Positions 1 to 8,137 of a stretch of 14,579 nt of DNA are shown piece by piece. The position numbers were made by a program, and so were the translations under genes. Below the pieces are notes generated by a model. The model worked only from the letters and a program-made list of their open reading frames with translations. It ran no database searches and had not been told where the DNA came from. Positions within the stretch are counted from its first letter, which is position 1, and the number at the start of each line of letters is the position of its first letter. Source of the DNA: Pseudomonadales bacterium. Lineage in GTDB: Bacteria > Pseudomonadota > Gammaproteobacteria > Pseudomonadales > IMCC2047. The stretch covers positions 1-14,579 of the forward strand of contig JAIPFG010000045.1 of the NCBI GenBank assembly GCA_021736745.1, written 5' to 3'.

Positions 1-3000
1 TACCTTTTGGGTTATATTTCTAGCTTCGGAATCGTCAGTCGCCTCTACAACTTCCTCCTTTTTAGCCTTCACATCAGGATTATCATTTTCTGACTCAGGA
101 TCATCATCCGATGTCTCTTCAACGATAACTTGCGTCTCCTTCTCCGCAGGCTTAGCGGTATCGGTTTCAAGTTCTGTGGCCACATCAGGTGTCGATAGTT
201 GCTGTACCTGGTTTTCAGAATCGGAAGATTCGTCAGCAGTGGCTTCCTGTTTAGCTTGTGGTATTTCTGCGGGTGCCGCTAAATCTGTTAAGCCGGGTAG
301 GGCAATAATCGTAGGGGTTTCTGCGACCTCTTCAAGTGTTTCAGACGGTATGTCATTACTTGTTATGGCAGTTACTTCTTCCTCGGCAGCCTGTGCCTTT
401 TTTTCTGCGGCAAGTCTTTCCTGCTCCTGCTGACGACGCCTGATTTCGCGGGGGTCGTTGGGTGCGCGTTGAGGTTTTTTGGGTGAGTTGTTTGACAACA
501 CCTCTTCTCTATCTGAACTTTCTGCATCAGTATTGGCCGTGTCCGCTTCGGCTGCGGGTGCAACGAGATAGTTTTTCTGTGCTTTTTGTTCCGTGACTTG
601 CTCGATCTCAGGCTCATTTTCTGCCGGAGCAGCATTTTCTAAGACTTGGTTTGGAGTTGTTTCTTGGCTTGAGGTTACTTCGACTACTTCCTCTAAAGTT
701 GCTGAACTATCCTTGGTCAAATGTGTTGTTGATTCCGTTTCAACAGCAGAATCTTTTCCAGCTTCCGCTTGAACACCTTCTTTGGACTCGGGAATAACCT
801 CTAACGCGGCGAGATCGGTCTTCTGCGTTTCAGGACTGGTTGGCTCTGATTCTTGAAGGACCGCCGTCTCTGATGTAGTCATTTTGACGGTGTCATCGCT
901 TAAGGGTGCACTCGTTGCTATAGGAGCGACATCTTCAGCAATTTTTTCGTACGCATTATTGTTTTGTTGTTCAGTGCTTATAGGCTTTTCTGGAGAGGCG
1001 CCGTTTATTTCTGTTGTCTGCTTCGAACGCCGAACATCTTTGCCAGATTTTTTGTTCTGGGTTTCTGATGACTGTGGTTCATTGTTGTTGGGCAAGGATA
1101 ATTCCGCAACCTCTTTTGGCTGGCCGCCCCGATTGCGTTCTCGACGTTGCGGTGAACGATTTCCGTTGCGGGTGCGAACACTTTTACTGCTGCTGGCTGC
1201 ATCATTTGCCGCTTCAGGACTATCTGGTTCGGTAGTCTGTTTGCGGGGTTTTTGCTGTTGGCGTTGGATACCGCTCTTTTTGTTTCTTGAACGATTGGTT
1301 TCGCCGCCCTCACTGTTTGCGCCTTTAGTTTCACGTCGCGGACCGCGCTTGGGCACATCAGGTTTCGCAGGAGTAGCTTTTTTACTGACTGTCCCCTTTG
1401 CTTCCACCTTTTCTGGTTCTTTCGGGGTGTTATTGCCCAGCAAACCACCGAATAATCTTTTTATAAGGCCAGGTTTACTCGGTTTTTCAGTAACCTCAGC
1501 AGGCTTGATTGGATGCGGGTTTGACGGGATAACCGTTTTGACTGCAGCCACCGCCCGTTTCGGGCTGGGCGTTATCTGTGTCTTATTGCTTTCCTCTTCC
1601 GCTTCAATCAGGTCATAGCTGGCATCTGTGGTGTGGATAATTTCGTTATCATCGCGAATTCGCTGAACCTCAAAATGGGGTGTTTCCATATTGGGGTTAG
1701 GAATAATGAGTATTTTAACTCCGCGACGTTTCTCCATATCGGCGACATTTTGGCGTTTTTCATTGAGCAAAAAAGTCGCGACTGGTACTGGTAAAATGGC
1801 ATGGATTTGCTCTGTGCGGTCTTTAAACGACTCTTCCTCAATCAGACGCATAACGGAAAGTGAAAGTGACTCCACTCCACGTATTGTGCCATGGCCGTTA
1901 CAGCGAGGGCATACAATCGTGCTGGTTTCTCCTAAAGAAGGACGTAGTCGCTGTCGGGACATTTCCAGCAAACCGAAACGTGAGATCCGGCCAACTTGAA
2001 TTCGCGCCCGATCAACTTTAAGGGCATTGCGTAATTGGTTTTCAATTTCACGCTGATTGCGGTTGTTCATCATGTCAATAAAATCAATGACAATCAGTCC
2101 GCCCATATCACGTAGACGAAGTTGTCGCGCGATTTCTTCGGCAGCTTCTCGATTGGTATTGAGTGCGGTCTCTTCGATATCGCTGCCTTTGGTGGATCGT
2201 GCTGAGTTGATATCAATGGAGATCAGTGCTTCAGTCGGGTCGATGACAATCGAACCTCCGGAAGGTAATTTGACCTCACGCTGAAAAGCCGTTTCGATTT
2301 GGCTTTCAATATGATAGCGGTTGAACAAAGGTACTTTATCCTGATAGAGCTTTATCTTACTTTCATACTGAGGCATGACCTGGCTAATAAACTGCTGAGC
2401 CTCTTGGTGCACAGTGGGATTATCAATAATGACCTCCGCGATATCTTGTCTAAGATAATCGCGGATGGCTCGGATAATCAGATTATTTTCCTGATACACC
2501 AGAAAAGGCGCACGGTTTTCCAGGGCTGCCTTGGTAATGGCTTCCCACAGTTGTAGTAAATATTCAAGATCCCACTGTAATTCTTCGGAGCTTTTGCCCA
2601 CTCCGGCGGTACGGACTATAACGCCAGTCTCTTCGGGAATGGTCAGCTGAGCCAAGGCATCCCTTAATTCAGTTCGGTCCTCACCCTCAATTCGTCTAGA
2701 AATGCCTCCCGCACGAGGGTTGTTAGGCATTAGCACCAGGTATCGCCCTGCGAGGCTAATAAAAGTGGTCAGGGCCGCACCTTTGTTGCCACGCTCTTCT
2801 TTTTCGACCTGAACAATAAGCTCCTGGCCTTCTTTGATCACATCCTTGATGTTGACTCGACCCTTGATTTCCGAGGGTTGTTTGAGGAAATACTCTCGTG
2901 AAATTTCTTTCAACGGAAGGAAACCATGACGCTCTGCTCCGAAGTCTACAAAAGCGGCTTCCAGGCTGGGTTCTACGCGAGTGATTTTACCACGGTATAT

Positions 3001-3120
3001 GCTGGCTTTTTTTTGCTCTCGTGAGCCGGATTCAATATCCAGATCGTATAAACGTTGTCCATCAACGAGGGCAACACGCAACTCTTCTGGTTGAGTTGCA
3101 TTAATTAACATTCTTTTCAT
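1..3120 (-). CDS. rne: Ribonuclease E, 3' end beyond the left edge
   Basis: Essential endoribonuclease of mRNA decay and rRNA/tRNA maturation, and scaffold of the degradosome at the inner membrane. The frame runs without a stop from ATG 3118-3120 to base 1, giving 1040 visible residues; the C-terminus is missing. The start MKRMLINATQ matches E. coli RNase E. An S1 RNA-binding domain lies at about 35-125. The catalytic Mg2+ ligands Asp303 (in DINSAR) and Asp346 (in IDFIDM), and the Zn-link Cys404/Cys407 (CPRC), fall at the E. coli numbers. After about residue 520 the protein is low-complexity. It includes an amphipathic GLIKRLFGG segment at 551-559 (likely membrane anchor), an Arg/Lys/Gln-rich stretch at about 590-665 (RNA binding), a long Glu/Thr/Ala-rich acidic part, and NDPRE at 888-892 followed by a charged helix. 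The gene is divergent from rluC, as in other gammaproteobacteria. Upstream GAG is a weak Shine-Dalgarno. Identity is near certain. Confidence 0.98.
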   Translation of the reverse strand, partial: MKRMLINATQPEELRVALVDGQRLYDLDIESGSREQKKASIYRGKITRVEPSLEAAFVDFGAERHGFLPLKEISREYFLKQPSEIKGRVNIKDVIKEGQELIVQVEKEERGNKGAALTTFISLAGRYLVLMPNNPRAGGISRRIEGEDRTELRDALAQLTIPEETGVIVRTAGVGKSSEELQWDLEYLLQLWEAITKAALENRAPFLVYQENNLIIRAIRDYLRQDIAEVIIDNPTVHQEAQQFISQVMPQYESKIKLYQDKVPLFNRYHIESQIETAFQREVKLPSGGSIVIDPTEALISIDINSARSTKGSDIEETALNTNREAAEEIARQLRLRDMGGLIVIDFIDMMNNRNQREIENQLRNALKVDRARIQVGRISRFGLLEMSRQRLRPSLGETSTIVCPRCNGHGTIRGVESLSLSVMRLIEEESFKDRTEQIHAILPVPVATFLLNEKRQNVADMEKRRGVKILIIPNPNMETPHFEVQRIRDDNEIIHTTDASYDLIEAEEESNKTQITPSPKRAVAAVKTVIPSNPHPIKPAEVTEKPSKPGLIKRLFGGLLGNNTPKEPEKVEAKGTVSKKATPAKPDVPKRGPRRETKGANSEGGETNRSRNKKSGIQRQQQKPRKQTTEPDSPEAANDAASSSKSVRTRNGNRSPQRRERNRGGQPKEVAELSLPNNNEPQSSETQNKKSGKDVRRSKQTTEINGASPEKPISTEQQNNNAYEKIAEDVAPIATSAPLSDDTVKMTTSETAVLQESEPTSPETQKTDLAALEVIPESKEGVQAEAGKDSAVETESTTHLTKDSSATLEEVVEVTSSQETTPNQVLENAAPAENEPEIEQVTEQKAQKNYLVAPAAEADTANTDAESSDREEVLSNNSPKKPQRAPNDPREIRRRQQEQERLAAEKKAQAAEEEVTAITSNDIPSETLEEVAETPTIIALPGLTDLAAPAEIPQAKQEATADESSDSENQVQQLSTPDVATELETDTAKPAEKETQVIVEETSDDDPESENDNPDVKAKKEEVVEATDDSEARNITQKV

Positions 3121-3163
3121 ATGACTCTATTGCTCGTTAGGCGATACCTGACGACAACAGAAC

Positions 3164-3224
3164 CAGAAATGTAAACAGTAATACTGTTTTCGTATTTCTG
3201 CATCGTAATTTTGAAGCAGAAATA
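3164..3224 (-). promoter_or_regulatory. rne leader with two mutually exclusive hairpins
   Basis: Read on the rne (minus) strand, GCAGAAATA (3201-3193) can pair in two ways. Upstream it pairs with TATTTCTGC (3224-3216) over 9 bp with a 14-nt loop. Downstream CAGAAAT pairs with ATTTCTG (3170-3164), enclosing a second 7-bp stem AAACAGT/ACTGTTT (3189-3183 and 3179-3173) with a 3-nt loop and a 4x2 internal loop. The two folds share one segment and cannot coexist. The downstream hairpin ends 43 nt before the rne start codon. In E. coli, RNase E controls its own level through hairpins in the rne 5' UTR; that this is the equivalent element is inference from position and structure. Confidence 0.6.
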
Positions 3225-3381
3225 AAATGAGGGTTTTAACCTTTGCAAACCTGTTTTCTGATAAAAACCTTTATAAACAGTACCTTATTTAAAAAATCTG
3301 GAGCTACTTGTATTCGCAATCAAAGAAAGCGTCGGGCTGTTATGCAAACCAAAAGTTCCTGCTCGCACCTAAACGCTAAAT

Positions 3382-3403
3382 GAGCCAACAAAAATGTTGG
3401 TTC
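3382..3403 (-). promoter_or_regulatory. Hairpin in the far rne leader
   Basis: GAGCCAACA (3382-3390) and TGTTGGTTC (3395-3403) form a 9-bp inverted repeat around AAAA; one pair is G-T on plus (C-A on minus), so the stem is slightly better on plus. No U-run follows on either strand, so it does not look like a terminator. It lies about 260 nt upstream of the rne start and may be part of a long rne leader. The function is unknown. Confidence 0.4.
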
Positions 3404-3760
3404 TGTTACCGCCGTGTTCCGGTGAAATTTCAGGTTATGAAATTTTAGCGAACGGAATTTAAATTTACTTTAATGTTGTTCGTTAATTGCTTAGTCAATA
3501 TTGAGAAAGGGTTTCCAACGGGTTTCATTTATCTCGTATACGTTTGTCGACTACAAAGGTTGGAAAATTTCTAAGAAATGCTAACCAAATAACTGGCCGG
3601 TTCTCTTTCCTTTTATCAAGTTCAATAATTACACTTAATATTGATTGGTAGCGCGTTGTCTCAGTCACGCAGTTATACTACCCGCCCAACGCTTCCGTTG
3701 AGCACCTTAAAACTTGTTAGTGCATTCAACAGCAATATAGCTGTAATGCAATCTGGTTAA

Positions 3761-3789
3761 TGTAATTTGTTCCGCTTAGCCTGTACAAT
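3761..3789 (+). promoter_or_regulatory. Candidate rluC promoter
   Basis: TACAAT at 3784-3789 matches the sigma70 -10 box at 5 of 6 bases. The hexamer 17 nt upstream, TGTAAT (3761-3766), is a weak -35. The predicted start is about 3796, giving a leader of roughly 140 nt before the rluC ATG. Only the -10 is convincing. Confidence 0.35.
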
Positions 3790-3796
3790 GCGCTCG

Positions 3797-3921
3797 TCCT
3801 GTACCTAGCTTGGCTATATACAGGAAGCGCTAACGGTAAAGCGCAGGCCAATATATCAATAATCGGGCATTACATCAAATAGTCCTCTACATCAATTACA
3901 TAGGCCGCTGTAAAACAGCGG
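3797..3921 (+). promoter_or_regulatory. rluC leader with three successive hairpins
   Basis: Three inverted repeats sit in the predicted rluC leader. First, TCCTGTA (3797-3803) pairs with TACAGGA (3819-3825), enclosing TAGC/GCTA (3806-3809 and 3813-3816) after a 2x2 internal loop. Second, GCGCT (3827-3831) pairs with AGCGC (3840-3844). Third, CCGCTGT (3905-3911) pairs perfectly with ACAGCGG (3915-3921) around a 3-nt loop, 16 nt before the rluC ATG. If transcription starts near 3796, the first hairpin is 5'-terminal, an arrangement known to protect mRNAs from 5'-end-dependent RNase E attack. No strong Shine-Dalgarno follows. The role is inferred. Confidence 0.4.
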
Positions 3922-3937
3922 TATTAGATACTAAGCA

Positions 3938-4897
3938 ATGAGAACGGAACAGAGTCGTGGTGGCCTGAAAGCGTGCCAAGTCGAAGTAACTGAAGCCAGC
4001 GTTGGGCAACGGTTGGATAATTTTTTACGTGGTCAACTCAAGGGTGTCCCGAAAACACATATTTATCGAATTATTCGCAAAGGTGAAGTCCGTGTAAATA
4101 AAGGACGAATTAAGCCTGACTATAAGTTACAACTTGGTGATTTTGTCCGGATTCCACCGGTACGTGTCAGTGAACAAGGCGAGCAACCCAAGATTAATAA
4201 GGGGTTAGCTCTCAGTCTTGAGAATGCGATTCTCTATGAAGATGATCAGCTAATGGTGATCAATAAACCATCGGGGCTTGCTGTTCATGGCGGGAGTGGC
4301 CTTCAATTTGGTCTGATTGAGGCTTTACGAAAAATTCGTCCGGAACAGCGTATGTTGGAGCTGGTTCATCGATTGGATAGAGATACATCTGGTTGTGTGA
4401 TGGTGGCGAAAAAGCGCGGCATGTTAAAATTTCTCCATGAGGCGCTACGTGGCGATTCAGTGCATAAGTATTATAAAGCGCTGGTTGTTGGTCGATGGCC
4501 CAACCGAAAAAAACAGGTTGATGCTTCGTTACAAAAGAATGTGCTAAAGTCCGGTGAGCGAATGGTAACGGTTTCTGCAGAAGGTAAAAAATCAAAAACA
4601 CTGTTTCAAGTTTGCTCTAGCTACCCAGGTTACACACTTGTCGAAGCTAAGCCGATCACAGGCCGAACACATCAAATCAGAGTGCATTGCCGTCATGCTG
4701 GATTTCCAATTGTCGGAGATGAAAAATATGGTGATGAGACCACTAATAAAGCGATGAAACAATTGGGTTTTAAACGACTATTTTTGCATGCAGAGCGTTT
4801 AGAAATCCCCCAGCCGAATGTTGAGCAGCCGTTAGTTATCACGGCGCCATTAGATCGGGAGTTAGTGTCGGTGTTACGGCAGTTGGAACAGAAGTAA
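3938..4897 (+). CDS. rluC: 23S rRNA pseudouridine synthase RluC
   Basis: Cytoplasmic pseudouridine synthase; the E. coli enzyme modifies 23S rRNA U955, U2504 and U2580. The 319 residues match the usual length. An N-terminal S4 RNA-binding domain (about 20-80, with RLDNFLRGQLKGVPKTHIYR and GEVRVNKGRIKP) is followed by the RluA-type catalytic domain. Motif HRLDRDTSG at 144-152 carries the catalytic Asp147; ITGRTHQIRVH and a downstream FLHAE segment are also typical. ATG 3938 gives an N-terminus like E. coli RluC, although the ribosome-binding site is weak and a hairpin lies just upstream. It heads a same-strand cluster with the HAD phosphatase (34-nt gap) and sppA, and is divergent from rne. 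RluC rather than RluD is supported by HGGSGL, the S4 sequence and the rne neighbour. Confidence 0.96.
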   Translation: MRTEQSRGGLKACQVEVTEASVGQRLDNFLRGQLKGVPKTHIYRIIRKGEVRVNKGRIKPDYKLQLGDFVRIPPVRVSEQGEQPKINKGLALSLENAILYEDDQLMVINKPSGLAVHGGSGLQFGLIEALRKIRPEQRMLELVHRLDRDTSGCVMVAKKRGMLKFLHEALRGDSVHKYYKALVVGRWPNRKKQVDASLQKNVLKSGERMVTVSAEGKKSKTLFQVCSSYPGYTLVEAKPITGRTHQIRVHCRHAGFPIVGDEKYGDETTNKAMKQLGFKRLFLHAERLEIPQPNVEQPLVITAPLDRELVSVLRQLEQK

Positions 4898-4931
4898 ACA
4901 ATATTTAACATTAATAAAATTCGGTAATATA

Positions 4932-5600
4932 TTGTATTCATTAATTATATTTGATTGGGATGGAACCCTGATAAACTCAGCTGAACGTATAGTTACCTGT
5001 ATGCAGATTGCAATGCGAGAGGTAGGGCTGCCAGTGCTGGAAGACCGAGCTATCCGCCAAATTATCGGCCTAGGTCTACCGGAAGCATTTCAACAGCTTT
5101 ATCCAGGGATTGATAAACGGGAGATGGAACGGATGCGGGATTACTATGCGCAGCATTTCATTGGACAGGAAATCCCTGCATCGCAATTATTTCCCGGAGT
5201 GGAGCAGACTTTATCCGGGCTACAGGCACAGGGTTATCAGTTGGCTGTGGCAACAGGTAAGAGTAGAAAGGGTTTAAATCGGGTTTTCAGAGAGTCACCC
5301 TGGGGAGAATATTTCTGTGCCAGCCGTTGTGCTGATGAGACACGTTCGAAACCGCATCCACTCATGCTTTATGAGTTATTGGAAGAGACCGGTATTCAAG
5401 TTGAACGAGCACTAATGGTGGGGGATACTGAGTTTGATATGGAAATGGCACAGTTGGCGGGGATGGATCGCGTTGCTGTCAGTTATGGTGTGCATGATGT
5501 TGCAAGACTGCAAAAATATAAGCCGCTGTTAGTTATTGATCAATTAGCCGATTTACATGATTGGTTATTGCACCAACAAGCGGTTAAGCTAAGCCAATGA
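4932..5600 (+). CDS. HAD-superfamily phosphatase (phosphoglycolate phosphatase-like)
   Basis: A 222-residue soluble HAD subfamily IA hydrolase that probably dephosphorylates a small phosphometabolite; the substrate cannot be read from sequence. Motif I FDWDGT supplies nucleophile Asp8 and acid/base Asp10. A helical cap spans about 15-85. Motif II is the Thr in VATGKS (Thr108), motif III is Lys140 in RSKPHP, and motif IV is GDTEFD (Asp165, Asp169). All four motifs are intact. The start is probably TTG at 4932, because no ATG precedes motif I in frame and homologues begin only a few residues before it; the Shine-Dalgarno is poor. It sits 34 nt after rluC and 37 nt before sppA, in the order rluC-HAD-sppA also seen in Pseudomonas. 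Gph-like activity or another phosphatase role are both possible. Confidence 0.9.
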   Translation: MYSLIIFDWDGTLINSAERIVTCMQIAMREVGLPVLEDRAIRQIIGLGLPEAFQQLYPGIDKREMERMRDYYAQHFIGQEIPASQLFPGVEQTLSGLQAQGYQLAVATGKSRKGLNRVFRESPWGEYFCASRCADETRSKPHPLMLYELLEETGIQVERALMVGDTEFDMEMAQLAGMDRVAVSYGVHDVARLQKYKPLLVIDQLADLHDWLLHQQAVKLSQ

Positions 5601-5637
5601 TTACCTATTGATAGATTACTATGGTGTGGAGAGAAAA

Positions 5638-6630
5638 ATGAGCGACAACTCCTGGAATGAGCCAGAGCAAGGAGGAAGTAAAGAGGGACAAGATCGGCAG
5701 GGAAAAGAATGGAAACTGATTGAGAAACTCCTGTTAAACATGGGACAGGAGCAACGTCGGGCTCGACGTTGGGGGATTGCTTTCAAACTATTGACCTTTG
5801 TTTATCTGTTTGCGCTATTGTTTCTTTTTTCTCCAGCCTTTGATTTAGAAAGCGCCGCCAAGATGAGTGAGAGTCATACTGCATTGGTAGATATACAGGG
5901 TGTTATCGCCGAGGGTGAAATGGCTGGGGCGGATAATATTGTCAAAGGATTACGCGATGCCTTCAAAAATAATAAAACCAAAGGAGTCATACTGCGGATC
6001 AATAGCCCGGGTGGCACGCCTGTACAGGCAGGCTATATTTACGACGAGATCAAACGCTTACGCCAATTATATCCTCTGATTAAACTCTATGCTGTGATTG
6101 GTGACTTGGGCGCTTCCGGTGGATACTACATTGCGGCGGCGGCAGATGAGATCTATGCTGACAAAGCAAGCCTGGTTGGCTCGATTGGTGTCATTTCTTC
6201 CAGCTTTGGTTTTACCGGGGCAATGGAACGTTTGGGTATTGAACGTCGCGTGTTTACAGCAGGCGAAAGTAAAGCGTTTCTCGACCCCTTTTCACCAATG
6301 AAGGAGAAGGATTCAGAATTTTGGAAAGGCGTACTGAGTGTTACCCACCAGCAGTTTATTGATCGTGTCAAAAAAGGGCGAGGTGATCGTTTAAAAGAGG
6401 AGCCTAAACTTTTTAGCGGACTGATTTGGAGTGGTGAACAAGCGTTAGCGCTTGGTTTGATTGATGGCCTAGGCAGCCCCGGATATGTAGCAAGAGAAAT
6501 TATCGGTGAGGAAAATATTGTCGATTTTACCCCGAGACCCACTCCCTTTGAGCTTTTTGCGAATAGGCTTGGTGTTTCAGTTGGTCATACACTTGCCAAT
6601 TATCTTGGTATGAGCCGGGTCAGCTATTAA
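5638..6630 (+). CDS. sppA: Signal peptide peptidase SppA, short 36-kDa type (family S49)
   Basis: Membrane-anchored Ser/Lys protease of family S49 that degrades residual signal peptides and other membrane-released peptides. ATG 5638 is chosen because GGAG at 5628-5631 is well spaced and homologues start with a similar MSD/E segment; an upstream in-frame TTG at 5608 is less likely. This gives 330 residues. A hydrophilic cytoplasmic N-terminus is followed by one membrane helix at about 46-68 (FKLLTFVYLFALLFLF), then the protease domain. Nucleophile Ser160 lies in GDLGASGGYY and general base Lys212 in GESKAFLDPF. Their 52-residue separation equals that of Ser147 and Lys199 in Bacillus SppA. INSPGGTP forms the oxyanion region. 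It resembles the single-domain form of Pseudomonas and Bacillus, not the double-length E. coli SppA, and is the last gene of the rluC cluster. Confidence 0.94.
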   Translation: MSDNSWNEPEQGGSKEGQDRQGKEWKLIEKLLLNMGQEQRRARRWGIAFKLLTFVYLFALLFLFSPAFDLESAAKMSESHTALVDIQGVIAEGEMAGADNIVKGLRDAFKNNKTKGVILRINSPGGTPVQAGYIYDEIKRLRQLYPLIKLYAVIGDLGASGGYYIAAAADEIYADKASLVGSIGVISSSFGFTGAMERLGIERRVFTAGESKAFLDPFSPMKEKDSEFWKGVLSVTHQQFIDRVKKGRGDRLKEEPKLFSGLIWSGEQALALGLIDGLGSPGYVAREIIGEENIVDFTPRPTPFELFANRLGVSVGHTLANYLGMSRVSY

Positions 6631-6643
6631 TCGGTCAATAACC

Positions 6644-6667
6644 AGATGTGGCTTTAGTCCCACATCT
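6644..6667. terminator. Hairpin between convergent sppA and flavorubredoxin ends
   Basis: AGATGTGG (6644-6651) and CCACATCT (6660-6667) form an 8-bp inverted repeat with an 8-nt loop. It begins 14 nt after the sppA stop and contains the flavorubredoxin stop codon in its loop. No U-run follows on either strand, so at best it is a weak or Rho-assisted bidirectional terminator, or a 3'-end stabilising stem. Confidence 0.35.
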
Positions 6668-8120
6668 CTTCGGAATCGCTTAATATTCGTTGCGCTTTCG
6701 TAGGGTCGATCGGATCGAATCCCTTTTTATCCAGAAAGCAAACCGGACATTGCATATCGTCGGGAACTTCCTCCCAAGGAGTTCCCGGCGGAATCCCCTG
6801 CTCAGGAATTCCCTTGGCGGGGTCGTAAACCCAGCCACAGGCCCAACACTTATAAAGGGTTGAATCGTCTGAGGTGGTGTTTCTCGCTGTTCTTTTTTGG
6901 TTTGTTTGGCTGCTGAGGATGGTTGGTTCTTGGCGCCAGCTTTTAGCAATGTCACGGCCAAATTTTCGGCATTCTTTCAGCGCATCCATTGCCGGTTTCC
7001 AGGGAATTTGGATGCCCTGCTGAATATTGAATCCAGCCTCTTGCAGACGTTCGTTAATTTTGTCTACCGCTTCTCCACTCCAGCCATAACTACCAAAGGC
7101 GGCGGCATTTTTCCCCTGAAAACGCAGGCCTGTGATTTGCTCGAGCAGACCGGCCACACGGGGCAGCATGCCGATATTAATAGTTGGCGAACCAATCAAA
7201 ATACCTTTGGATTTAAAAATTTCGGTGATCACTTCTTCGCACTCGGCATCGGCTAAGTTAAATGATCGGATAATAAGCTCGGGATCGGCTTGTTCAAGAC
7301 CTTCCTTGATGGCCTCAGCCATCTCGCTCGTGCTGTTGCGGACCGTATCATAGATCAGTGTAATTTGGTTTTCCCGGTAATGCTCCGCCCATTTCAGATA
7401 GCGCTGAATAATTTGAGTAGGATGATTACGCCAAATGACGCCGTTGGAAGGACAAATCATCTTCAACGGTAAGTCGGTATCTAATAGTTCCTGAATTTTA
7501 TCTTTAACGATTCGGCTAAAAGGAGTCAGTGTATTAGCGTAATACTTCATGGATTCGCCATAAAGTGCTTCCGGGTCCACTAGGTCATTAAACATCTGCT
7601 TGCTGGAATAATGCTGACCAAAGGCATCATTACTGAACAAAATACCATCACCGGTTAAGTAGGTCATCATGCTGTCCGGCCAGTGCAGCATTGGTGTTTC
7701 TAAGAATACAAGTTGTTTGTTGTTGCCTAAGTCCAGGGTATCGCCGGTTTTTACAATATGAAAATTCCAGTCTTGATGAAAATGACCTTTAAGCGATTCT
7801 ACGCCATTGGCGGTACAGACAATGGGGGTGTCTGGTATTTGCTCCATCAGAGCCGGTAAAGCGCCACTGCGGTCAATTTCTGCATGGTTGGCAATAATAT
7901 AATCAATCTTGTCCAGCTCGACGTGACGTTTAAGATTAGCGACAAACTCTTGGGAGTAGGGTGACCAGACGGTATCAATCAGTGCTGTTTTTTGCTCTTT
8001 GATCAGATAGCTATTGTGGCTGAAACCTTCATTGGTTGGATAATCCAGCCCATGGAAGTGCTGTAGGTCACCATCCTTTTGGCCAACCCAAATCAGATTG
8101 TTTTTAATAGAAAGCGTCAT
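6654..8120 (-). CDS. norV: Flavorubredoxin (flavodiiron protein with C-terminal rubredoxin), altered diiron site
   Basis: A 488-residue homologue of E. coli NorV, a cytoplasmic flavodiiron protein that reduces NO or O2 with electrons passed through rubredoxin and FMN. The domain order is metallo-beta-lactamase-like diiron domain (about 1-250), flavodoxin-like FMN domain (about 252-400, FMN loop near DTVRNST), a Ser/Thr/Asn-rich linker, then rubredoxin with CWAC and CPVC knuckles (about 425-475). Of the usual metal ligands I see His79, Glu81, Asp83, His146 and Asp165. The His that follows Asp83 in NorV is Arg84 (NHAEIDRSG), and the last ligand His is Asn226 (CPSNGVIWR where E. coli has SHGVVWR). 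Catalysis may therefore be changed, as in cyanobacterial non-canonical Flv proteins. No norR or norW is adjacent. ATG 8120 yields the conserved MxLSIKNNLIWVGQ start. An FNR-like promoter lies upstream. Confidence 0.93.
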   Translation of the reverse strand: MTLSIKNNLIWVGQKDGDLQHFHGLDYPTNEGFSHNSYLIKEQKTALIDTVWSPYSQEFVANLKRHVELDKIDYIIANHAEIDRSGALPALMEQIPDTPIVCTANGVESLKGHFHQDWNFHIVKTGDTLDLGNNKQLVFLETPMLHWPDSMMTYLTGDGILFSNDAFGQHYSSKQMFNDLVDPEALYGESMKYYANTLTPFSRIVKDKIQELLDTDLPLKMICPSNGVIWRNHPTQIIQRYLKWAEHYRENQITLIYDTVRNSTSEMAEAIKEGLEQADPELIIRSFNLADAECEEVITEIFKSKGILIGSPTINIGMLPRVAGLLEQITGLRFQGKNAAAFGSYGWSGEAVDKINERLQEAGFNIQQGIQIPWKPAMDALKECRKFGRDIAKSWRQEPTILSSQTNQKRTARNTTSDDSTLYKCWACGWVYDPAKGIPEQGIPPGTPWEEVPDDMQCPVCFLDKKGFDPIDPTKAQRILSDSEEMWD

Positions 8121-8137
8121 ATAGTAACCGGCAATAA

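Larger units (their letters stand above)
3121..3937. other. rne/rluC divergent intergenic region
   Basis: These 817 bp hold no credible gene. The minus-strand side is expected to carry the rne promoter(s) and leader; the plus side carries the rluC promoter and leader. Hairpins visible by eye lie at 3164-3200, 3193-3224, 3382-3403, about 3558-3586, 3797-3825, 3827-3844 and 3905-3921; the main ones are listed separately. A weak rne promoter candidate on minus is TTGACT (3498-3493), a 17-nt spacer, then CATTAA (3475-3470); only the -35 is good. No tRNA, sRNA or transposon remnant was recognised. Confidence 0.7.

Noticed and set aside
884..1618. A 244-codon plus-strand open frame
   Set aside because: It lies wholly antisense to the RNase E tail, has no recognisable domain or ribosome site, and is explained by the low-complexity composition of rne.
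3382..3403. Hairpin as an intrinsic terminator
   Set aside because: No U-run follows on either strand and no gene ends nearby.
3121..3937. Possible tRNA, CRISPR or mobile-element remnant in the large intergenic gap
   Set aside because: No cloverleaf, no spaced direct repeats and no terminal inverted repeats with a transposase; the inverted repeats are separate small hairpins.
5608..5637. TTG start for sppA ten codons upstream
   Set aside because: ATG 5638 has a better Shine-Dalgarno and fits homologues; the extension shows no conserved residues.
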